From assembly GCF_051020765.1 (NCBI RefSeq), contig NC_134936.1:620001-684000 (forward strand): a stretch of DNA of 64,000 bases. The letters are read 5' to 3'. The translations under genes were made by a program, and so were the position numbers. Under the pieces are notes generated by a model. The model was not told where the DNA came from, searched no databases, and saw only the letters and a list, made by a program, of their open reading frames with translations. Position 1 is the first letter of the stretch; every line of letters starts with the position of its first letter. The stretch is from Lasioglossum baleicum (lineage: Eukaryota; Arthropoda; Insecta; Hymenoptera; Halictidae). This document shows positions 10,166 to 19,044 of the stretch, in pieces.

Positions 10166-10851
10166 GAGTAGGACCGCCTGGTTTCTCTGTACGTCTCGGA
10201 GAGGACGGCCATGAAGGTCGGCCGCCGAGCGGACAAAAGAAACCGGGTACCAGGCGGGATCCGGAAGTCTACTTTCAACGCAAAATGCAACGAGCCATCG
10301 AGAATCAGCACCTCGAGGCAGGAAGACGGCATGACCCGAGACAAAACAACGAGAGATCGTCAAGGCCCAGGACTATCAACCTGGAGGCGCCGACGAGGGC
10401 ATGCGGTACAGAGGAGATCATCCACTCTACCCTGTCGTCGCCTCGTCCGGGATGAAGCCAGTACCGCAACCGGATTGGCTGACGTCGATCGTCGATCGTC
10501 ATCGGGAAGCGGCCAATCGGACGTCATCGCTGCCGGATGAGTTGAACGCTGTCGGAAGCCGAACGCCGTCGCGATGGATTCGTTAATACGAAATCCCTTG
10601 TTAGCGATAGGCCGAAACGTTGCGCGAAGAAATGGGAATAAGGAAGTGGGGGACGCTCTGCTTCCACGTGCCCGGGCCACCGCGTGAAAGATCATTGCGT
10701 CGTTAGAACTCTTCGAAATAAGTAGTCGCTCTAAACTATTGCTAGAAAATAAAGTATTTTGCGTCGGCTGGCCAGAGGAATAGTATATCGCTGGCCAACA
10801 TCCGCTGTCGTGCAATAAAGGGTAAGCGCCGATCAGGCTTTCGTAATATAT
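10166..10851. repeat. LTR-like GC-rich repeat interrupted by the gypsy insertion
   Basis: The block contains CCTGGAGGCGCC and GAGGACGGCCATGAAGG, and a stretch near 10628-10675 (GGAATAAGGAAGTGGGGGAC) that resembles 33262-33310. The order of similar words is the same as in 32940-33360, so both are probably copies of one LTR or leader. AATAAA occurs at 10746 and 10814. Overlapping open frames on both strands are GC-rich by-products. Confidence 0.4.
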
Positions 10852-11114
10852 TGTTGCGAAGGCTTCGGCGTGGTCTTGCCGGAGAACACATAATAATAAT
10901 AAACGAAACTATAACTTTATTAAATGTACAATAGAAGGAGAACAATCGATAATGTGTGCTTTCGTCTCAATCACTCGAGAGGATCTAACATCTCTCTTCT
11001 TCTTATCAACAAACTCGTTGTCCGGATACCGCAATATCGATCTGACAGGCGACTTCACTCGATCTCTGTGATAACTTCAGAATATCTCAGGGGAAAGGCA
11101 ACTTCATCGTAACA
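10852..11114 (-). repeat. 3' LTR of the gypsy element
   Basis: It is 263 bp, beginning TGTTGCGAAGG and ending CGTAACA in plus orientation (TGTTACG...CGCAACA as transcribed). It is identical by eye to 16165-16427. A small plus-strand frame at 10924-11112 is repeated exactly in the other LTR and has no support as a gene. Confidence 0.95.
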
Positions 11115-11129
11115 TTACTCCCCCCTTCG
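11115..11129 (-). promoter_or_regulatory. polypurine tract
   Basis: Immediately upstream of the 3' LTR the minus strand reads GAAGGGGGGAGTAA, a purine run in the right place to prime plus-strand DNA synthesis. The 460 bp between it and the pol stop hold no gene and form a 3' untranslated segment. Confidence 0.75.
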
Positions 11130-11591
11130 AAGAAAGCGGGCGTCCCGTCCGCGACTAGGTTCACCTCTGTAGATGTTTCAACCTTCACGCTTCTAATTAA
11201 CCAGCATCTTCAATACGTAGTCGTTAACCTTTTCACGTCAGAATGACAGCTCCCTGACATGTCAACCACTGTCTGAAAAGTCAATAACCGAAAACTTAAG
11301 TGATTTACCCTGGTGGCCTCAGTCAGACAGTAAACGTCCCGACATTTGTCCTCTGTCTCAGGGGAAAAACCACCCAAAAACCCTGAGCAGGACGTTGATA
11401 GGAGGAATTAATAATTCTTTAATGAAGCTACTCCGCCCAATCCTCGCCACTCCTCTTGACTCTTGTACCTTGAATACTCCTTTCTTGATGTCTTCTCGGG
11501 TACCAGAACAAAGTTACCCCCGTCTTCTTTTGATGAAACGTCCTCTTCTTAAGCGAAAAGTGTCGAAGTTCCTTTCCTTTGCCTCATAAAT

Positions 11592-14500
11592 TCAAGCATT
11601 GTAACGTGCGAGTCTATTTACATGAACAATCTTTGGCTTCGCTTTAGGTGAGCGAATTATACGAAAGATTAATTCATTTAACCGATCCTTTATTACATAC
11701 GGTCCTTCCCAATCAGATTGGAGTTTCGGACACCGGCCTCTTGTACGCCGTGGATTGAATAACCATACCTTGTCTCCCGTTTTAAATGAAACTGAATTCG
11801 CGTGAACATCGTACCAAGACTTCATTTTGTCACTACTAATCTTCATCCGTTGACGCACAAAATCATGGATTTTCAAGATCTTAGCCCTCGTTTCTTCGAT
11901 GTAAGTTCCTTCATCCTTCTTCTCAGAAGCGTAGTTACTTCCTCTCAAGAGATCTAAAGGAAGTCGTAATTCTCGACCCATGAGAACCATTGCCGGAGTA
12001 TTTCTGGTTACCTCATGTTGAGACGTCCGATATGCCAGAAGGAACGTCGGTATCCATTCATCCCAGTCTTTTTGATGTTCTGAAACAAACTGTGTTAGAT
12101 ACTGCAATAAAGTTCGAATCATCCTTTCAACGAGTCCATCCGATTGGGGATGTAGGGGCGTCGTCCTTGTCTTTTTAATTCCAAGCATCCTCATCAATTC
12201 CTTGAAAACATTAGATTCGAAATTCCGACCCTGATCTGAATGCAGTTCCAGTGGTACACCATGACGGCTTATTATATCCGTTAAAAGGGTCTTCGCTATG
12301 GTTGTTGCTCTTTGATTCGGAAGCGGAACCACTTCCGGCCACTTCGAGAAATAATCTACGACGACAAGGGCATATTTGTTTCCGGTCGTAGATTTTGGTA
12401 GAGGTCCTACAATATCCAGTGCAATTCGTTCAAAAGGGGCTCCAACATTGTAAATCTTCAAAGCGCCCTTCCCTTTCTCTCTAGGGCCCTTCTTCGCCAC
12501 ACAGCTATCACAACGACGGCACCATTCCTCAACTTCCCGACGATGATCAGGCCAGAAAAACCTTTGCCGAATCTTAGCAAGTGTTTTGCGAATTCCGAAA
12601 TGTCCTCCCCATGGGGCGTTATGACACTCCCGTAACACTTCTTCGATTTTGCATCTAGGGACGATTAATAACAGAACTGCTTCTTTCCCGTCTGTGGATT
12701 CCCACCTCCGGAAAAGCAAACCTTTTCTTACTTCAAGAGAATCCCAAATCTTCCAGTAAAACTTTGTCACTGGGGAAAATGAAGAAACTTTCTGCCAATC
12801 TGGCTTATTTTGCTCAATTACTCTTTGTAATATGAAATTAATTTCTCCGTCGTCCTCTTGTGCTCTCTTCCATTCTTCTGAACCGGCATCTTCACAGATC
12901 GTCCTGTAAACGTGTTCTTCCTTGTTACATATTTCTTCTCTCAACTCTCTCTTTTCAAGGCGATGACAATATTTGCACTGCGAAACCTCGCATGGTCTTC
13001 TTGACAGACTGTCTGCATTTATATGCAACTTTCCTTCCCTATGTTTAATTTCGAAATCGTACTGTTGCAGTCTTTCTATCCAACGAGCCATTTGTCCTTC
13101 TGGATTCCTAAACGACAGTAACCATCTGAGCGCAGCATGGTCAGTCCTCACTAAAAATTTTCGACCATACAGATAGTGGTGAAAATGTTCAATAGACTTG
13201 ATTATTGCCAAAAGTTCTCTTCTAGTCACGCAGTAATTCCTCTCAGCTTTTCCTAGCATTTTCGAGAAATACGCAATAACTTTCTCCTCTTGATCTTGAA
13301 CCTGCGAGAGAACAGCTCCAATGGCAAAATTCGACGCATCAGTATCTAAAATGAAATCTGCATCTACCAAAGGGTAAGCCAGTATCGGAGATTCAGAGAG
13401 TCGTTGTTTCAACCACTCAAACACCTCCTGGCATTCTTCTGACCATCCAAAGGTAACTTTCTCTTCCGTCAGACGATGTAGTGGCCTAGCGATGGCAGAA
13501 AAATCCCTGACGAACTTCCTATAGTACGTACAGAGCCCAAGAAAACTTCTTAGTTCCGTTTTATTCTTCGGGACCGGCCATTCCTGGATTGCCTTTATCT
13601 TCTCCGGATCCGTTTTTATTCCGCATTCGGAAACGATGTGTCCAAGGTAACGCACCTCTTTACAGAAGAAATTGCATTTCTTCGGGTTCACTAACAGTTT
13701 AGCTTGACGCAGGCGTACGAAAACAATCTTCAGATTTTCTATGTTCTCATCGAAACTTCGCCCGTAAACAATTATATCGTCCAAATACACCAAGCAGATT
13801 TTTCCGCAAAGGCCTTTTAATACCGTATCCATAAGTCGTTCAAACGTGGCAGGGGCATTGCAAAGTCCGAAGGGCATCACTTTGAATTGCCAGAGTCCTT
13901 TACCCACGCAGAACGCGGTCTTCTCACGGTCCCTTTCATGCAACATAATCTGCCAATAACCACTTTGCAGATCTATCGTTGAAAACCAAGACGATTCAGC
14001 TAGGGCATCTAGCGTGTCTTCAATTCGCGGTAATGGGTAAGAATCTTTTTTCGTGACATCATTAAGCCGGCGATAGTCCACACAGAATCTAGTGCTTCCA
14101 TCCTTCTTCTTCACAAGAACGATAGGAGAGGACCATGGACTTTTCGACTCTTCGATTACTCCTTGCCTTTCCATCTTTGCGAGTAACTCTTCAACCTCGT
14201 CTCGTCGGTGGAAAGGAAGGCGACGTGGTGCCTGTTTGATTGGTACACAATCTCCTGTATCAATTCTATGTTGGACAACGTCACAACTTCCAACATGTTC
14301 AGGATTTTCTGCAAACACATCCTGAAATTCATGTGCTATTTCTGCAAACGCCATCTTCCGCGGCGGAGATAAGACGGTAGAGCAACGCTGGAAAAGATCT
14401 TTTAAATGCTTCGGCACAAGTGAAACCATCTTTTCCTCCTCCGGAGTAACTTCTTTCTTCTTCGCCAATAAAGTTACTTCTGCCTTATTTTTCATCCCTC

Positions 14501-15014
14501 GACCAATAAAGCTGACCTCCTCCTTCCCAGCTATTTGTAATTTTCCTGCCAAATAATCGAGCCCACACGCGTGTCTCTGGAGAAATTCATTTCCCAAAAT
14601 ACACTCCTCCGCCATATTAATTACGAAGAAATCTTCCTCCGATTCAAAACTGTTAATTTTAACCAGACATCTGCACCTGTCTTGAATCGGTAAATTCTCT
14701 CCAGAAATGGACACAATTTTCATTTCCGGAAGTCCCTCCGCCGCGCCAAGCTTACTTTTGGGACTGAACTTATTTGTCCCTAAAAGATTCACACTCGATC
14801 CTGTGTCAATTACTATCGAAGTCAATTCTCCATCGATGAATCCCTCGATGGCCGTACAATTCTTCTTCAAGTAAGTCTTCAGCACGACGGGGGTAGAAGA
14901 AGAAGAAGTCACAGTCTCCCCCTCTACTGTGACTTCTTTGCGTTTCCCATCTTCTGCGTTTGCCTCTTCGGACAATCCTTCTGAAAGTGTCCAGGCTGCC
15001 GACAACTCCAACAC
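11592..15014 (-). CDS. pol: gypsy Pol polyprotein (PR-RT-RNaseH-IN)
   Basis: This is an open frame of 1140 codons in the -1 frame relative to gag. Numbering from the first listed codon, protease has its DTGSS at about 70-74; reverse transcriptase has YLDD at 410-413; RNase H starts near LDTDAS at 556; the integrase zinc finger is formed by H798, H805, C835 and C838; and the integrase catalytic triad is D867, D927 and E963 with the expected DX35E spacing. A GPY/F-type segment (WEGPYVIKD) follows near the C-terminus. All key residues are present with no stop or shift. Translation probably does not start at the listed codon: pol is joined to Gag by ribosomal slippage at 14942-14948, so the functional fusion enters this frame at GKRKEVTVEG. 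The enzyme set copies the element RNA and inserts it at ATAT-type targets. Confidence 0.95.
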   Translation of the reverse strand: MLELSAAWTLSEGLSEEANAEDGKRKEVTVEGETVTSSSSTPVVLKTYLKKNCTAIEGFIDGELTSIVIDTGSSVNLLGTNKFSPKSKLGAAEGLPEMKIVSISGENLPIQDRCRCLVKINSFESEEDFFVINMAEECILGNEFLQRHACGLDYLAGKLQIAGKEEVSFIGRGMKNKAEVTLLAKKKEVTPEEEKMVSLVPKHLKDLFQRCSTVLSPPRKMAFAEIAHEFQDVFAENPEHVGSCDVVQHRIDTGDCVPIKQAPRRLPFHRRDEVEELLAKMERQGVIEESKSPWSSPIVLVKKKDGSTRFCVDYRRLNDVTKKDSYPLPRIEDTLDALAESSWFSTIDLQSGYWQIMLHERDREKTAFCVGKGLWQFKVMPFGLCNAPATFERLMDTVLKGLCGKICLVYLDDIIVYGRSFDENIENLKIVFVRLRQAKLLVNPKKCNFFCKEVRYLGHIVSECGIKTDPEKIKAIQEWPVPKNKTELRSFLGLCTYYRKFVRDFSAIARPLHRLTEEKVTFGWSEECQEVFEWLKQRLSESPILAYPLVDADFILDTDASNFAIGAVLSQVQDQEEKVIAYFSKMLGKAERNYCVTRRELLAIIKSIEHFHHYLYGRKFLVRTDHAALRWLLSFRNPEGQMARWIERLQQYDFEIKHREGKLHINADSLSRRPCEVSQCKYCHRLEKRELREEICNKEEHVYRTICEDAGSEEWKRAQEDDGEINFILQRVIEQNKPDWQKVSSFSPVTKFYWKIWDSLEVRKGLLFRRWESTDGKEAVLLLIVPRCKIEEVLRECHNAPWGGHFGIRKTLAKIRQRFFWPDHRREVEEWCRRCDSCVAKKGPREKGKGALKIYNVGAPFERIALDIVGPLPKSTTGNKYALVVVDYFSKWPEVVPLPNQRATTIAKTLLTDIISRHGVPLELHSDQGRNFESNVFKELMRMLGIKKTRTTPLHPQSDGLVERMIRTLLQYLTQFVSEHQKDWDEWIPTFLLAYRTSQHEVTRNTPAMVLMGRELRLPLDLLRGSNYASEKKDEGTYIEETRAKILKIHDFVRQRMKISSDKMKSWYDVHANSVSFKTGDKVWLFNPRRTRGRCPKLQSDWEGPYVIKDRLNELIFRIIRSPKAKPKIVHVNRLARYNA
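14904..14948 (-). promoter_or_regulatory. -1 ribosomal frameshift signal between gag and pol
   Basis: The minus strand reads GGGAAAC at 14948-14942, a canonical X XXY YYZ slippery heptamer, and in gag it is read as ATG GGA AAC, exactly the required phase. After a 4-nt spacer comes AGAAGTCACAG (14937-14927), a 12-nt loop, and CTGTGACTTCT (14914-14904), a perfect 11-bp stem. The gag stop TAG at 14926-14924 sits in the loop. The pol frame is -1 to gag, as slippage here would need. Confidence 0.85.
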
Positions 15015-16099
15015 TCCCTGGGTCGATCTTCTCTATTACTGTTAATATTCGTTGTATTCCGATTCACGAAACTCGACCTCTGCTGGTAGCTCCTATTCGG
15101 ACGAAACGCCTCCTCCGGTCTTCGATCGCTCTCCCGTTCTCTCCAACTCCTTCCAGGGATAATTCGTTCCGGAAAATAATAAGGTTTGTAGCGATCGTTT
15201 CGGTTTTTATATGAGGTTTCAGTAATGGACTCAACAGCTTCAATCTCTAGGGCTCTAATAACCGTTGCCCTCAGAGATGTAAAACCACCGAGTCTCAATA
15301 TTCGCTTGATCTCCTCGTTGGCCAATGCTGCTACAAATTGAGAGGCCGCGAGTTTGTCCCTACTTTCGAAAGGGCATTCGTCAAATGCAGCTTGAGCAAG
15401 CCTCTCAATTTCTGCCGCCAACTCAGAAATCGACTCCCCTTTCCGTTGCCTGTAATTTTGAAACTTCACATAACTTAAATTTCGAAAATTTTTTATCCCA
15501 TAACGGAACTCTAATGCCGAAACTATCGTCTGGAAGTCATTTTGTTTATCCACAGAAAGAGAAGTCAACACTCCTCGAGCAGGGCCCTCCAAAGATGCAA
15601 CTAAGGCCAAAGCTTTCCTCGGTTCATCCCATCTATTCGCGCGAGCTATCGTGTCAAACTGAATCCGATATTCTTCCCACGAAGCTTTACCGTCGAATTT
15701 AGGCGGTTTCACGGTATATCCTAACTCTGAAACACTACGAAACCCGCCCACCGTATCGCGCGGAGGATCCTGCTGCGAAAGCGGAAGAACCGGAAACGTA
15801 GACCCGTTAAGAACAGATATATTTTCATTTTGAGGTTCACGGTTCTCGGTAGAGTTAATTAATCGCGGCTGTACAAGCGTGTGTAGATTTTGCGAGAGCA
15901 CCTGACACTGAGCCTCCAGGATCCCGAAACGTCCTTCCAAGGCAGCTTCCCTCGCAGCTTGAGCGGCCCTGTTTGCTGCTTCCGTCTCTTCAAACCGGGT
16001 CCTCTCCTGTTCCCATCTCTGTTCTGAGATCTTCTGCTGCTCTTGAAACTGCCCCGAAATGTTCCTCTGGAGGGCTTCGAAAAGCGTCTGCAACATCAT
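14924..16099 (-). CDS. gag: gypsy Gag polyprotein
   Basis: Gag forms the particle that packages the element RNA. The frame ends with a CCHC zinc knuckle, CWSCRQPGHFQKDC, then a basic tail and the TAG at 14924. The central part (about 150 residues containing VKPPKFDGKASWEEYRIQF and ISELAAEIERLAQ) looks like a Ty3-type capsid. An N-terminal glutamine- and glutamate-rich stretch (EQQKISEQRWEQERTRFEE) is predicted to be coiled coil. I place the start at the ATG at 16099 (MMLQTLFEALQ), the first after the primer site, but the frame is open upstream through the primer site and into the LTR as far as an ATG at 16258, so a longer N-terminus is possible. Full length would then be 444 codons. Confidence 0.9.
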   Translation of the reverse strand: MMLQTLFEALQRNISGQFQEQQKISEQRWEQERTRFEETEAANRAAQAAREAALEGRFGILEAQCQVLSQNLHTLVQPRLINSTENREPQNENISVLNGSTFPVLPLSQQDPPRDTVGGFRSVSELGYTVKPPKFDGKASWEEYRIQFDTIARANRWDEPRKALALVASLEGPARGVLTSLSVDKQNDFQTIVSALEFRYGIKNFRNLSYVKFQNYRQRKGESISELAAEIERLAQAAFDECPFESRDKLAASQFVAALANEEIKRILRLGGFTSLRATVIRALEIEAVESITETSYKNRNDRYKPYYFPERIIPGRSWRERESDRRPEEAFRPNRSYQQRSSFVNRNTTNINSNREDRPRECWSCRQPGHFQKDCPKRQTQKMGNAKKSQ

Positions 16100-16145
16100 C
16101 GCTTCTACTCCCGAAGTGGATGTTGTTGCGGTGCTATCTCCCGTA

Positions 16146-16163
16146 ATCCCACTTCTGACACCA
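16146..16163 (-). promoter_or_regulatory. primer binding site, tRNA-Leu type
   Basis: One base inside the 5' LTR the minus strand reads TGGTGTCAGAAGTGGGAT. This is complementary to the known 3' end of leucine tRNAs (CCCACTTCTGACA plus CCA). Confidence 0.85.
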
Positions 16164-16164
16164 A

Positions 16165-16427
16165 TGTTGCGAAGGCTTCGGCGTGGTCTTGCCGGAGAAC
16201 ACATAATAATAATAAACGAAACTATAACTTTATTAAATGTACAATAGAAGGAGAACAATCGATAATGTGTGCTTTCGTCTCAATCACTCGAGAGGATCTA
16301 ACATCTCTCTTCTTCTTATCAACAAACTCGTTGTCCGGATACCGCAATATCGATCTGACAGGCGACTTCACTCGATCTCTGTGATAACTTCAGAATATCT
16401 CAGGGGAAAGGCAACTTCATCGTAACA
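16165..16427 (-). repeat. 5' LTR of the gypsy element
   Basis: This 263-bp repeat is identical by eye to 10852-11114. It is unusually short for an insect gypsy element but has TG/CA ends. It should carry the promoter; no clear TATA box is seen in transcription orientation. The upstream flank is ATAT, the target duplication. Confidence 0.93.
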
Positions 16428-16840
16428 ATATTATTAACTTCCCGATTGTATAGGGAAGTTATTGTAATGACCCCGAAAATCGAAAATCGATTTTTTAGCA
16501 GATCTTCACGTTTCATGGTCATTGCAGTCATTTTAGACCAGTGGTCGGCACGGAGGAGACCCTGCAGGCCGTTTTCGGCTCGCGCCGCCTCTTTTCACCG
16601 ACCGCACGTCCCGTTCCCCGTAACGGCCCTAGTCCTCGAGGCAGCTCAGGCCCGTACCTATCCCAGACCGTATGAACTGCGCGTGGCGCATTAGGGCGAC
16701 ACCCGTATCAATAGGTTTCCACATTACCATTGAGGTACTATTGTAAATGCGTTTTTTTATGTGGTTTCCCCTGTAGGCCTATTCCACTCTGTTGCATGAC
16801 AATTTCTGAAACTAACTTTGAACAATAAACACGGAAAAGA

Positions 16841-16875
16841 TATATATATATATATGTACATATATATATATATAA
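16841..16875. repeat. TA microsatellite
   Basis: Two runs of TA separated by TGTACA lie between the left subterminal repeat and the transposase remnant of the hAT element. Confidence 0.9.
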
Positions 16876-16876
16876 C

Positions 16877-17308
16877 TTTGACAAATACTTCGATAACCGT
16901 TTCACTGATTTCGATTCCCTTAAAAATGATTTCAGACTATTTCAGAACCCCCTCGCGGCCATAATCGAAGAACAAGCTTCCGAGTATCAAGAGGAACTTC
17001 GCGATTTTCATCAAAAAGTTCCTCTGAAGAATAGGGAAGAAAACAGTGTCGAATGTTTTAAAATATTAAATGAATCAAGATATCCTCTCCTCAGAAATTT
17101 CGCACTGAGAATTTTTTCAATGTTCGGATCGACATATCTGTGCGTATGTTCGTTTTATAAAATGCGGAATATTAAATCGGAAAAGCGCACCCGGTTGAAT
17201 GACGCTTCTTTATCGTCTGCGATGCGAGCCGCGACATCTAATCTTTCATTTGATATATCTGATATTCCGAGTACATCTAAACGTCCACGAAGAAGTTTGT
17301 CTGAATGA
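16877..17308 (+). pseudogene. hAT transposase, C-terminal fragment
   Basis: An uninterrupted frame of 143 codons ends at TGA 17308. It contains FKILNESRYPLLRNFALRI and FSMFGSTYLCVCSF followed by IKSEKRTRLNDASLSSAMRAATS. This is the dimerisation region at the C-terminus of hAT transposases of the GTF2IRD2/ZBED-related type (known family pattern: P-x-L-x-x-x-A, then FGSTYLCE-x-x-FS and K-x-K-x-R-x-R-L). The expected E and S are replaced (STYLCVCSFYKM), so the piece may be decaying. The N-terminal zinc finger and the catalytic core are missing; the frame opens directly from the TA repeat. It lies inside the hAT ends at 16539 and 17649. Confidence 0.8.
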
Positions 17309-17683
17309 CTGTTTAAAATTTTGGCAATGGAATTAAGAAGTAGTTCTCTCTCTCTCTCTCTCTTCCGCATTTATTGTTCAAAGTTAGTTTCAGAAATTGT
17401 CATGCAGCAGAGTGGAATAGGCCTACAGGGGAAAACACATAAAAAAACGCATTGACAATAGTACCTCAACGGTAATGTGGAAACCTATTGATACGGGTGT
17501 CGCCCTAATGCGCCACGCGCAGTTCATACAGTCTGGGATATGTACGGGCCTGAGGACTAGGGCCGTTACGGAGAGCGAGACGTGCGGTGGGAAAAGGAGG
17601 CGGCGCGAGCCGAGAGCGGCCTGCAGAGTCTCCTCCGTGCCGACCACTGTTTTAGACTATTTTCAGCAAAATGTTCGTATATA

Positions 17684-17722
17684 TGTGTGTGTGTGTGTGT
17701 GTGTGCGCGCGCGCGCGCGTAT
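17684..17722. repeat. GT/GC alternating repeat
   Basis: About nine GT dinucleotides run directly into six GC dinucleotides. Alternating purine-pyrimidine sequence of this kind can adopt Z-DNA. It lies just outside the hAT target duplication. Confidence 0.9.
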
Positions 17723-18122
17723 GGCCGTTTCTATGTAATCAAATTTTTCGTTAATGTTTTCAGAAAAAGTAACAACGCGATCAGGATGATGAATGATGCA
17801 ATCGAGTAGTTTTTTAGTTTTTTTTAGTTTTTTCGAAAGAAGTTCATTCAACAATGCAATTTATACGAGAGAACGGAAAGTCTCCACCGAAGAAACAAAC
17901 GTAATTACACAAAAAATTTTTTTTTGTACCTTACGATGATGTTTCCGCTTACAAGAATCGAAAATTATCCCAATGCAAGAGTGAGTTAATCATCTCTACT
18001 CCCGAGAATACATTTTCAAAGAATATCGATGAAAGTACAAAAAAAAATTTATATTACAATCTTTAAAAAAACAATCAGTTCAAAACGAATTATTAACTGA
18101 GATTAAATTGAAAATTAATATA

Positions 18123-18579
18123 AACTATATGATAATTATTAATAACATTGATGTTGAAAACGGATTGGTTAATGGAGCACACATGCGGAATATTAAAATT
18201 TATTACTTTTCAAGAAAATACTAAAATTCCGTCTATATTGTGGTTAGATTTTCAATTGGCCAGAGTAGGAGTGAAAGTAAGAACTCGTTATCGTGATTAT
18301 ATGAAAAATGCAAATATTGATCAAAATTTTACACCAATAATAAAAATATCGAATCAAGTAAATATGTCGAGTGAGGAAAAATATCAAATCACACGTAGTC
18401 AATTTCCAGTGGTTCCTGCTGAAGCAATTACGATTCATAAAAGTCAGGGACAAACATACGAGAAAGTATGTTTGGATTTTAAAAAATCAGAAAGGCGAAC
18501 TTTACAAATGTTGTATGTAGCACTGAGCAGAGTTTCAAAATTGAGCGCGGTTTATATATTTTGGGACAATTTAAATTAA
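18123..18579 (+). pseudogene. PIF1-like helicase remnant (Helitron type)
   Basis: The C-terminal part of a PIF1-family helicase is readable: INNIDVENGLVNGAH, then after a +1 shift near 18180 GILKFITF, then the motif V region AEAITIHKSQGQTYEKV and motif VI MLYVALSRVS, ending WDNLN and a stop at 18579. In insects such repeated PIF1 domains normally form the helicase part of Helitron RepHel proteins. The Rep domain and the upstream ATPase motifs are absent. The frameshift and truncation show a dead copy. A host PIF1 gene is less likely because the piece stands alone among repeats. About 18600-19044 could be the Helitron tail, ending CTAG before T, but no clear terminal hairpin is seen. Confidence 0.75.
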
Positions 18580-18954
18580 CAGTATCGAAGAAAACCAAGA
18601 TCAATACTGCAAACCCGGATAATGAGGAGTTGTATCGTTTGCGAAAAACTAATTAAGACAATTTATTTTGCAACATTAGTATGCTATAACAAGGAACCAA
18701 GCGAGCAACGAGCATACGATGTTGGTTTAATGCGACGCCATATAGCAAACATTGTGATAAGTAGAAAACTATTGAATTTCCCTGAAAACGTATAATCTTC
18801 TTAAAACGCACACTTAATAATGATAATAATATACTGCAACTAACGAATCGGGAAGTTCTTTGTGTGGCTCGTGGAGAGTCACACACCAAATAAAAAAAAA
18901 CATTAATAGCTATAGGTACTACTAGCCATGCGTACCACTAACCCTTTCGCAAGA

Positions 18955-19035
18955 GCAGTCCTATCCGCGAGCTCGCAAAGCGAGCGAGCAAAAACAACCC
19001 TATTCGCGAGCGAGCGAAGCGAGCGAGCAACAATA
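18955..19035. repeat. GCGAGC two-copy tandem repeat
   Basis: Two units of about 43 bp, each CCTAT(T/C)CGCGAGC with AAGCGAGCGAGCAA and an A/C-rich tail, lie head to tail. GCGAGCTCGC in the first unit is a perfect palindrome. Confidence 0.75.
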
Positions 19036-19044
19036 ACCCTCTAG

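Larger units (their letters stand above)
10852..16427 (-). mobile_element. intact Ty3/gypsy LTR retrotransposon
   Basis: The element is 5576 bp long and transcribed from the minus strand. It has two 263-bp LTRs that I read as identical, 4-bp target duplications ATAT at 10848-10851 and 16428-16431, a tRNA-Leu-type primer site, gag, pol in the -1 frame, and a polypurine tract. No envelope frame is present. The pol order PR-RT-RNaseH-IN puts it in Ty3/gypsy, and the tRNA-Leu primer is like the mdg3/micropia/blastopia group. Identical LTRs and open frames imply a young insertion, possibly still competent. It lies in the dynein 3' intron in the sense orientation. Confidence 0.95.
16539..17649. mobile_element. 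hAT element with perfect 8-bp target duplication
   Basis: The ends CAGTGGTCGGCACGG and CCGTGCCGACCACTG are perfect inverted repeats, flanked on both sides by TTTTAGAC (16531-16538 and 17650-17657). The inverted pairing extends roughly 260-290 bp inward, far beyond a normal hAT terminal repeat. The middle retains the 3' part of the transposase gene. It is a deletion derivative that needs enzyme supplied by another copy. Confidence 0.9.

Noticed and set aside
10111..10815. Overlapping frames of 60-152 codons on both strands
   Set aside because: They lie in GC-rich LTR-like sequence on both strands at once with no domain, so they are chance frames.
10924..11112. 62-codon frame repeated at 16237-16425
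   Set aside because: It lies entirely in the gypsy LTR on the non-transcribed strand; identity reflects LTR identity.
18600..19044. Defined Helitron 3' terminus
   Set aside because: CTAG before T exists at about 19041, but no clean 16-20-nt hairpin lies just upstream, so the end was not annotated.
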